NCBI GenBank assembly: GCA_029721435.1
Contig: CM056578.1
Coordinates: 12,276,313-12,340,312, forward strand
Origin: Gymnothorax reevesii
Taxonomy: Eukaryota; Chordata; Actinopteri; Anguilliformes; Muraenidae
DNA: 64,000 nt
Direction: 5' to 3'
In this document: one piece after another, positions 55,395 to 64,000 of the stretch
Layout: every line of letters starts with the position of its first letter
Position numbering within the stretch: position 1 is the first letter of the stretch
Translations under genes and position numbers: made by a program
Notes under the pieces: generated by a model
Told to the model about the DNA's origin: nothing
The model's input: only the letters and a program-made list of their open reading frames with translations
The model's database searches: none

Positions 55395-57147
55395 TTAAAG
55401 CTGCAAGCAACGATGAACGGGCCCTCGCACACTTGTGCACGTTGGGGCTGGTGGCATGATCCTGACGGGTGCAGCTGTGCATTCGAGATAATTGGATTGT
55501 GGCAATCTGGTTTAAGAAGCTGCAAGGGCTCTTTGTTGAAATTTTCTAGGGGGCGCTATGGAGTCATTTTTCTCCTCCCATGGGCTGCACCCCTATCATA
55601 TGTAAGTGCTCACTATTCTGGATGTGTGTATTAATTTTCATGAGGTTATGACTTTGTAAAAGCCATGAAAAAGCCAGATGTAATTTGGTGGCGAGGGATC
55701 GATAGTGACCATGCAGAGGGTCGCCATTGCTCATAGCTTTCCACCGTTCATATGTAGCTACACCAACTTATTGTGCACGTCTTACAATTGGAATAAAGTC
55801 GGTAGGGTCAATGTTGGATCAGTACATGGTAGAGTCAAAAAAGGTCACTTCCTGTTACCACGGGGGTCGCTATGACTATTATGAGATATTGTCATGTGGA
55901 CGTGTTCAGGGTGGGACTATTATCAAACGTTAAGTTTGGGGCAGATTGGAAGATAAACATTGAAGTTAAAGCAACTTCTTGTTTCACGGTGAATACTGGA
56001 AATTCAATGTCATGCCACTGCCACGCCGGCAAATGCTGAGTGGATCTTTTGATAACTTTTGGTGACAAATTAGTCTGGACGACACACACTGATTTTGAAG
56101 TCAATCAGATAAATCCTGTGGGAGGAGTTTGTTAAAATACAAAGCGTGCAAAACACCAAAAATGGCCACTTAACTCAAAATGTCTGACTTCCTGTCGGGT
56201 TTAGGCTATGGGTCCAAAAGACATTTTTGTGCGTCCGGGCATGGTACATGTCTGTACTAATTTTGGTGCGTGTTGGTGAAACTTGCCATGGGGGCTGCAG
56301 TTCAAAGGGTGTGACCAAGCCATTTGGCAACGCCCATCAACAAAATTCATATCATATCTTCAGGCCTCAACCCTTAACATACATCTGAAGTTTTAGACAG
56401 ATATGACCAAGGACACTGAAGTTAAGGCCACTTTCCTGTGTTTTAGCGATACACTGACTTTGCCGCGCTCTATGCAACGCCGTTCGACAATACGTCATGA
56501 TCTTCACAATATAGCATTATCGAGGTGTTAAGGCCTCGCTGTCCAAATTTCAGTCAGATATGGCGAATGTGTTCAGAGCAGCACCTCAAACTGTAAAACA
56601 TGTCATTTCCTGTCGCCACCATGGGGTGGTATGACAATTATCAAATCTTTTCATATACTTGTGTTCAGGGCAGGATTATCCTCAAACATGGGAAGTTTAA
56701 TGCAGATTGGACCATTAAAGAAAAAGTTATAGCAATTTCGTGTTTCATGGCAAGACATCAGACTTTGGTGCATCTCACGGCCACGCCCTTCAATGATAGC
56801 ATGATCTTTTAATCACTTTTGATCACAAACTTATCTAGATGGTACACAGCAAGTTTGAAGTCATTGTGATGAATCCTGTAGGAAGAGTTTGTTGAAATAC
56901 AAAGCGTGTGAGACGACAAAATTGGCTTCAAAATTCAAAATGGCCGACTTCCTGTTAGGTTTGGACAATGGGTCCCCTAAAACACGTAAATTTTCACCAC
57001 GACTGATGCAACCACCAAATTTGGCGTGTTTGAGTATGTTAAAGCCCCCTAATAAGAGAATTATTTGCATAATAATAATAATCACAAGAAGAATCCTAGC
57101 AAAAACAATAAGGTCTTTGCACCATTCGGTGCTTGGGCCCTAATTAA
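55395..57147 (+). mobile_element. TTAA-bounded non-coding teleost repeat (1.75 kb)
   Basis: Begins TTAAAGCTGCAAGCAACGAT then gaacgggccctcgcac, and ends accattcggtgcttgggccc then taattaa. TTAA lies at both edges (55395-55398 and 57144-57147). Two internal units about 740 bp apart share gtgttcagg, gcagattgga, gttgaaatacaaagcgtg and ccgacttcctgt (about 55900-56210 and 56650-56960). No long ORF. Ends of this type are common in teleost genomes. The transposon class is uncertain. Confidence 0.7.
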
Positions 57148-58952
57148 GGGTGAAAAACAGAAGATGGCCAAGAGTTGTACTTATAGTCCTGCTGGTGGTT
57201 TTTAATCCTGTTAATAGTTTATAAATGAACCGTCATTGTTTGTGGCCGACTACAGCTTGCTTAGTTGTGTAACGATAGTATGTGTGGCTATAGGACAGTA
57301 GCTAGTTTTAGCAAATACCTTCAAAAAGTCACTCATACCGAATTTTATGCATGGATGTAATGTGTCGTTGGTCCATGTTTTCAGTGTGGCTTTCAACCGA
57401 CACTCTGAGAGTGTCTGTTTATATTAGTACTTATATTGCAACTGAGCCGCTATTCTCCTCTGCCTCTGTCGGTAACCGATGCATGTTCCTGTGCCTGGCT
57501 TGGGGATGGGGGGCAGGGACTGCTTACATAGGCTTCAGACAAGAAGCTCCGAAAACGACCAAATCAGTTACAGCAGCTTTAAGGGTTAAAAAAAAGCAAA
57601 AATCAGGACCACAGTAGGCTGCCCAGACCCTGCTCAACTCCTGTTCTAGACATGCTGACAGGATTACTCAGTGTTGATTCCCAAGTCTTGCACTTGCTCA
57701 ATCAACCCATTATAATACCAGCAAAGTGAGGCCGAATGTATACCAACATATAAGAGAAGAAAACAACATAATAAATGATCATACCAAACCTCTGATTATT
57801 CCTCTGATTAGTTTTTGTATAACAGTATAAAATGGTTTATGAGTTTGGATTTGATGTTTGTATTGTGGAATGGATTGTCTTTTTTCTTCTTCCATTTTAT
57901 TGCTGTTCAGTTCAATGAGATCAAAACAGGCAACCTTTTTAATAAAGCCTACCGGTTTTATAGATCAGTGCTGTTTAAAAATTAACAGCTTCAAAAAGCC
58001 TGTGGGGATAAGTGGTCAGAAATGTCATTATACATACAATATATTGAAGGCTGACTGCAATGAACAGTTATCTCCAGATGTTATACATTGTTTATTGCAG
58101 TCAGCCCTTGATATGCTCTAGAGAACTAAAAAACACTTCAAAAAAATGTCAATTCAGGAGTTTAACTTTCAAATGAGCTACTCTTTTTGCACAAAAACCC
58201 TTCACAGGTTTACCAGGTGAAACCACCACAAGTGAAGCTATACACAGGTGATCAGATGTGAACTAGCAATAGCAGTCACAACTTCAAGACTTTACATCAT
58301 ATGAAGCATTTACAAAAATAATGAAACACAGTAAATTACCATATATCTACCACAGAGTCACTTCTCCATGCATCTTAGTAAGACACTAGTAGTATATCAA
58401 TTCATTATGTCATTGCAATTAAACCTGTGCGATTGAAACAATTCCAAACAATGGGATATGATAAATAAATATTTAAAAAGATAAATAGTTTTGATGAATT
58501 CCTGATCACATCTGGACATGTGTGTATACGAGTCACGGGAAATGTGCAAACTTCTGGGAATATTCATGTCTCAACTCTGCGCAGACTTGCTTGTTAGCGC
58601 CAAAAATGTGCTCATAAACAGCTTACATTTGGGAAACATTGCCAGTCTCTGCCCTTGCCAATGGTTAATGCCCATGTGCCGTTTTAGATCGATTGGTAAA
58701 CCAATTGAGGAGGAAAATGGATTCAGACAGTTTTCCTCATTGTATGGTAAGTTTCACCTGTGGTGGTTTCACCTCATGAACTTATTGAAGTTTCCGTATT
58801 TAACACATTGTAAATTGGGAGAGAATAGAAGCACCAAAACAGGCAGGTTCTGAAGGCTCTCTTATTCCACCGTGATCCTTTTTATATTGAGCTCAATGGA
58901 CATTGGTTGTGGGTGCGCAACTAGATCGGTTAAATTTTGGTAGCTGAAAGAC
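57148..58952. other. intergenic, contains a hairpin
   Basis: AT-rich sequence with no supported gene. The only structured element is the hairpin at 58041-58114 (listed separately). The duplicated gabra1 segment may begin as early as about 58907. Confidence 0.6.
58041..58114 (+). ncRNA. candidate microRNA-precursor-like hairpin
   Basis: Arms 58041-58066 and 58089-58114 pair over 26 positions with a 22-base loop. As + strand RNA there are 22 Watson-Crick pairs, three G-U wobbles and one A-C mismatch. On the other strand the wobbles would become mismatches, so the folding favours a + strand transcript. The core word CTGACTGCAAT is perfectly paired. Size and shape fit a pre-miRNA, but I do not recognise a known miRNA. 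A small palindromic transposon remnant is the main alternative. Confidence 0.4.
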
Positions 58953-59400
58953 TTTTTTTTCTGTTTGCCATTATTGATTCACCAGTGACCCCCACATGCC
59001 ACTGCACCCGGTAACCTCACTCAGGCAACCGTTTTTCTGTCTCTCAGCAAAAGAAGAAGAAAGAGTCCTTACTGAAGAAAAACAACACATACTCCCTGCC
59101 TCCATGGCAACTGCAATCACACCAAAATCACTGCAAAAGGAGGAAAAAGAGGACCTCAAACATAAGACCCCTCAGGCCAAGTGCATATCCAACACAGTCC
59201 ATGCACTCGGAGTCATAATAAAGAATAAAGCAGCGAAAAACTGTGTTAACCCAGCCTTACTCCTGGGCTCTGGCCTTGCTCGGTCTAGCGTGACGCCATT
59301 GTTGTCTGTGGACTCCGGGAGCGGAATAGCATTCTCATTCCGCACGGGGCCACAGTATGATGTGAAGTCTGCTTTTTTTTTTAACCTCCCATTACTCGAG
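58953..59400 (+). pseudogene. duplicated, decayed copy of the gabra1 terminal exon with its intron end
   Basis: 58953-59047 aligns with the end of the last gabra1 intron (24481-24585), including tcactcaggcaaccgttttt. The acceptor tctctcag and the first 44 exon bases (59048-59091, [14 protein letters not shown]) are identical to gabra1. Beyond that a frameshift near 59092 moves the homologous reading to another frame, where PASMATAITPKS and KEEKEDLKHKTPQAK resemble [12 protein letters not shown] and [13 protein letters not shown]. In the original frame a TAA follows after 56 codons (59216-59218). The [12 protein letters not shown] block is missing. A faint M4-like GIAFSF occurs near 59326. It would lack a proper M4 helix. 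It is either a relic of a partial tandem duplication or, less likely, a used alternative last exon. Confidence 0.8.
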
Positions 59401-60283
59401 GACTCTAATGGTGTGTGACGTGCACGCTTTGTGCGAAATGTCCGTTATTTTCTCAAGGTCGCGGTGCTGGGCGCGGTATTAAACACACCGCATCATGTAC
59501 CGTTGACCCCCCCAGCCCTTTCTCGTCTGCCAGACTCCATACGGCACATTTATTCCTGCAGTTATTTTTTATTTTCTACCACGGACTCTACCAGAGTTGG
59601 TGTTGGGGGGGGGTGTCTATTCACATTGTTTTCACCTGCTGAACAGGGCACAGGGGCCTCTCAGAGAGTAGCTCGCCTCCGCTGACGATGACGAACCAGT
59701 CATAATAAGTCTTTATAACAAGACAAAAATGAAACGCGGCTCAACCGTCCTTCGACTTTGTTCTGAGACGCAGCCACCCGAGCTCACATACTGACTGGCT
59801 TTCAGCTACACCTGTTGTTGCTACGATTGACAAAACTATGGTCAAAGAGCCATAAAATGCCATGCAGGCAACCTGGGGAGAAAAAAAAAAATCTTTACAA
59901 ATCATATCTTTCCCAAAGACCACATATTCTGCTGCTGTGCTGTTTGAGGTAGAGAGAACACTGAAACGCCCAGCTCTCATTGGATATTCACACTGCACTA
60001 GAGGCCTGGTTCTCTTGATATTTTTCACTCTCTTTTCTGTGCATGGTGAGGTCCTCGATGTGCTATTCAAACCACATACGCACACAGACACTGTGCAGAT
60101 GGGCTCTGCCTGCATTCCATAATTCATCGGCTTAGCTCACTGTAGAGCCACCAGTAGGGGGAGTCCTTGCCGTGTTTCGCAGTGAAGGCAGGTAAATAGG
60201 CATATGACTCTTCATCACTGAGCAGGACTGCCGATTTATTACTAGCCATGACAGCGTCAGCCGGTATTGTGTTCACCTGGAGA

Positions 60284-60285
<2 letters not shown>
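59401..60285. other. intergenic, nothing recognised
   Basis: No gene or named repeat supported. ORFs on both strands look random. Confidence 0.55.
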
Positions 60286-60325
<40 letters not shown>

Positions 60326-60535
60326 ATAGATAGGTATTCCTACCTGTTGTGGAGATCAAATGTCCTCATGAGTGATGGAATACCAGAATTCTTAATTGAC
60401 GTGGACATTTTTGGTCCCCACAAAGTACCTGAGCTATGTAAGGATAAGTGGCTAAGATTAAGGTTGGGGTTAGCTATGGTCAGGGTGATAGGTGTATAGA
60501 ATGTCCCCATAAAACATGACAAAAACAACATGTGT
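60286..60535 (+). repeat. (TG)n microsatellite plus linked repeat
   Basis: (TG)n at 60286-60324 is followed by ggtattcctacctgttgtgg, acatttttggtccccacaaa, aaggttggggttagc and gaatgtccccataaaac. This is a teleost repeat that typically follows TG arrays. A second copy is at 41736-41905. Confidence 0.65.
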
Positions 60536-62538
60536 GTTTATTTGTGTGTCATCAAAGCAGGGTGTGGTCCTGGAGACACCTATTGTAGCAGAAACTATAA
60601 GTGTTTTGAGTACATTACTATGCGTTTATACGTCTGTCTGTTGTTGGACAGATTTTGTAAATACAACAACATCCCAACTACGCAAGAAGTAAGGTCGGGT
60701 CCGAGAGAGGGAACCGGATGGGTAGGAAGAGCTTATTTTTGGAAATGGAAGTTTAACGAAACAAATTTCCTGCTATGTCGAAACTGCAGAGGTGTGAGGA
60801 AGTTGTGAAGGATATTGCAAAATAAATTTAAAAAATATTCTCCATAATGAAAATAAATAAATAAATTTGAACATGTGCGGGGTTATTTAGGGGATAAACC
60901 ACCTGCCTGGCAGCCCTGTGTTCAGTAGATGTTGTGAACTGATGTATTTCATGTGGGCGTGTTTTGAAAGTGAAGCGTGATAAAATGACCAGTTCCCATG
61001 GTTTCCCTGTGGTGGGTGTCAGTCAGCATTATCAGTTACACTGTGAAACCTTCATTAATTCTCTTTGCGTCATTCATAGCACTACTCAAGGGACTCATTT
61101 TTGCATTACATCACATGAATCAGTGCACTTTTTCCTGCTTTGTTACAATTACCATTTTTATTATTATTGTATTTTTTTTTGGCTCATATCCGCAGGGGAG
61201 TTCAGGTGAACATAATATAAAAACAACAACAATAATTGTGGGTGAACCGCCCCCTCGACAAAAACAGACGCACAAACAGAAAACAAAAACAAATCCTAAA
61301 GGATCAGTGGAATCTGCGCTAAAGCTTCCTCATCTGTAACAAAGACCCATGCCAAGACCATTTTCATAAAGCACCGCATTTCTTCCCAACAGAGAACAAA
61401 ATCGTCAAGACTAAAAAAGATTTGTCTTAACAAGTGTTCAGCAATCTTAAAAGGAGATTTTTTTTTTGAGAATTGAATACCTTGTTCAATGTCACTGCTT
61501 GCTTGATGAGTGAAATACCCCACAGACATACAAAAACCATAAAATAAGTTAACTCAGAATAAAAGTCTAAAATACTTGTTGAGACTGTTTATTTTTTATT
61601 TTTATTTTTTTTTGAGGCCCATCAATTTTTTCTTCACTTCATAGGTCATTACTTCAGGTGCTTCAGGACCAAACTATGGTTGAAGATTTGCCTGGGGTGG
61701 CAGTGTGTGATTGGCAGAGGGTCCGATAAGTCGCGTCCTGAGGATTGGAGGAGCCATTATCTCACGCCCCCTTCTTCTGGCACGGTGACCACTCCTGCCC
61801 CCAGCTGCTCCTGGCAAAAGAAAAACAATCCAATCCAGTTTTGAACCCTCTCCAGAAAATACATTTAAAAGTTCTGAGCTAAATCTATTACGCTTCACTG
61901 AGATGGTTACCTTTATCCAAATTGAATCATGGGCCCAGTAATTGGCCCCATTTAAGCTGAATGCATCTTCACAGGACATAGGAAAGACCGTATGGGAGGG
62001 AGGGGGTGGTTCATGTGCATCAATCAGGATGAGTGCAAGCAATGGTAAACGCAGTATCAAACACGCCGCTAGCACTTTGTCATAATTATATATCAGGTCA
62101 CAGTAAATATTTTAATATCAGAATTTCCTCAGCAGAATTGAGAGATGAAGTTGATATAACTTCTGCTGCAGTAGGAAGTTCAAAATTCAGCTTTTCCCCC
62201 AAAGAAGGGTGTCAGTAATTTCTCGCTGCAAATACTGTTCACAGCATATTTACATTTTATGGGTTGCATGGCAGAAAGCATGTTTTTACAAGATTTTTTT
62301 TGGATTTGTAATGTGACTTACTTTTTTGTGTAAAGCGTATAGGGTTGTTTTGAGTCCACGTTTTGTGTTTTGGAAGTATAGGTCATTGAATATATATGGT
62401 AGTTTTGATTCTCCAGCAAGTACTTTAAGAAGCAAGCTGATATTTCAAAGCTATTAAGTCAACTCACTCATTTGACCAGCTTAATTGCATAATGGGAAAA
62501 TTTATCAAAATAAATAAATAATAGTGTTACAGGCCCTG
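60536..62538. other. intergenic, nothing firm recognised
   Basis: A/T-rich. An A-rich stretch (on the - strand) lies near 61590-61615. A possible minus-strand splice acceptor near 61815 is discussed as a finding. No supported gene. Confidence 0.5.
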
Positions 62539-63353
62539 TAGCTCACCTGACCACCTTGAAACCACCAGAGAAACACCTTGAAATTTAGTGTCCTAATGGG
62601 TGGGAAGATACTGGTCAAGTTTCAGCGTCATTGGTCAAGTCGTTTTAGAGAAGAAGAGTTTTAAAGGTTTCAGTGTAACTTAGAGGGGTTGCACAAATTT
62701 GAAGGTCAAAGCAAGGTCAAAATTCAAAATATGGAAAAACTTGTATTATATATGATGTATCTTGCTACTTACTACCTACATAGCAAATTTCAGCTGAATA
62801 TGTGCAATAATAGCTTTCAGATGGGCAATTATATGATTTTCAATATGGCCGCCGTGGCGGCCATGTTTGATATTGGATCAGAACGTCTTGAACAAATCTT
62901 AGTGTCCTCATCGGCAGGAAGGTACCTGTCAAGTTTCACCTTCGTTGGCCAAGTAGTTTCGGAGAAGATGATTTTGAAAGATTTCAATGTAACTCACAGG
63001 GGTTGTATAAAGTTGAAGGTGAAAGCAAGGTCAAAATATCAAATACGGAAAAAGCCGTATGACATGTGATGTATCTTGCCACGTACTGACTACATAGCAA
63101 ATTTCAGCTGAATATGTGCATAAATAGCTTTCAGATGGCCAATTATGTAATTTTCAATATGGCCCCCATGACGGCCATGTTTGAAATCGGATCGGAACGC
63201 CTTGAACAAACTTTGGTGTCCTCAAGTTTCAGCTTCATACGCATAGTAGTTTCGGAGGAGAAGATGTTTACGAACGACGACAACGAAAGACGATGACGAA
63301 CAACGGACAAACAGGCCATGACATAAGCTCATCTGACTTGGTCAGGTGAGCTA
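62539..63353. mobile_element. repeat element with perfect 15-bp inverted ends and about 310-bp subrepeats
   Basis: TAGCTCACCTGACCA at 62539-62553 and TGGTCAGGTGAGCTA at 63339-63353 are exact reverse complements. Inside are a partial unit and two fuller units with a period of about 310 bp, sharing gaaggtcaaagcaaggtcaa, tagcaaatttcagctgaata, tatggccgcc, ggccatgtttga and gtagtttcggagaagatg. Frames in it are short and not domain-like. It is a non-autonomous element. Confidence 0.75.
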
Positions 63354-63734
63354 ACAAGCTTTGGCGATTCCCTGGCTTCAAGCTGACGTACTTCATTGCA
63401 TCATTTTTGCCTGCGATATCTTTGAGACTTCGGGGAAATCATTGTGAGAAATGCATTAAAGTGTGAGTTATAGATAATGTGTTGCTGAATGTAAAATGAA
63501 TTAGTGGATGTTTTGTCATGGTTGAGATTTTCTTTTGTGCACAGAAGTGTCTGAAAAACACTTGTTTCTGAATGCAAACATTCTCAGGCGATATCAGTCC
63601 CTGTGGTTACTTGAGCAGGTTATGCTACAAAACAAAATGGAAACTTTGGCAGACATTCAACGCATAGTCAAGCGTTCATAACTGAGGAACCAGTCTTAAA
63701 AAAGTATTCAAATCTTTTATAGATATAACCTTGT

Positions 63735-64000
63735 TACGGCCCAAGAAAAGTGGTGTGAGGGCCCTATTGTATCTGGAGTGTTTCTTCTTTTTCGCGGCAA
63801 TGAATCATTGTTAAGGACCTAAACCATGCTCAAAAACTCGCAGCCATGGCGAAACTTTTCACCGAGATGTATGAAATTAGGGCATATTTCTCATACCTAG
63901 GCTTTAAAAAGAGTCCCCTGGCGCCATGACCTAAACCCAACAGGAAGTCAGCCATTTTGAATTTACTGTACAATATTTGTGCCATATTCTCCATTTCCAG
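63735..64000 (-). repeat. partial copy of the 55395-57147 family, reversed and cut by the window end
   Basis: On the minus strand it reads attcaaaatggctgacttcc then tgttgggtttagg, matching attcaaaatggccgacttcc / tgttaggtttgg near 56932, and it has gggccct and ggcccaag near its outer end. It runs off the window. Confidence 0.6.

Noticed and set aside
58996..59418. 140-codon + ORF taken as a separate small gene
   Set aside because: It overlaps the duplicated gabra1 terminal exon in a shifted frame. Its start lies in the duplicated intron, so it is a by-product of the frameshifted copy.

Overview
The window is vertebrate nuclear DNA, almost certainly from a ray-finned (teleost) fish. The reasons are one spliced gene with GT-AG introns, an AT-rich background, many dinucleotide microsatellites, and a repeat set typical of teleosts: decayed Tc1-like transposons, hAT elements with 8-bp target duplications, LINE fragments, tRNA-like SINE pieces, and long non-coding interspersed repeats with internal subrepeats. 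No prokaryotic, viral or CRISPR features were seen.

The only host gene I can support is the 3' two-thirds of a GABA-A receptor alpha subunit, best matched to gabra1, on the + strand. Six coding exons lie at 754-974, 1860-1942, 2659-2802, 3992-4144, 23159-23361 and 24586-24906. Their lengths are 221, 83, 144, 153, 203 and 321 bp; they keep frame across every junction and encode 374 residues, ending in TAA at 24904-24906. The exons for the signal peptide and first part of the extracellular domain lie upstream of base 1. The fragment contains the Cys-loop, ligand-site loops A and C, the benzodiazepine-site histidine and all four membrane helices. A 19-kb intron separates the exon carrying M1 from the exon carrying M2-M3. 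It holds SINE-like repeats, a MITE-like element, two LINE fragments and a long hairpin, but no gene.

Downstream of the stop (24.9-64 kb) is a presumed 3' UTR followed by intergenic DNA made largely of mobile-element debris: three related Tc1-like copies (about 30.3-31.7, 33.0-34.6 and 52.4-53.9 kb), a 1.55-kb hAT-like element (38.2-39.8 kb), a 0.75-kb hAT MITE (42.0-42.7 kb), a nested L1/tandem-duplication region (49.3-52.3 kb), a TTAA-bounded repeat (55.4-57.1 kb) and an element with perfect 15-bp inverted ends (62.5-63.4 kb).

The most unusual signals are two. First, a second copy of the gabra1 terminal exon lies at about 58.95-59.4 kb, with an intact acceptor and a 52-bp identical core across the splice site, then a frameshift and decay. 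Second, a 26-bp-stem, microRNA-precursor-like hairpin lies at 58041-58114, about 0.9 kb upstream of that exon copy. In vertebrates gabrg2 usually lies downstream of gabra1; I see no gabrg2 exon here.
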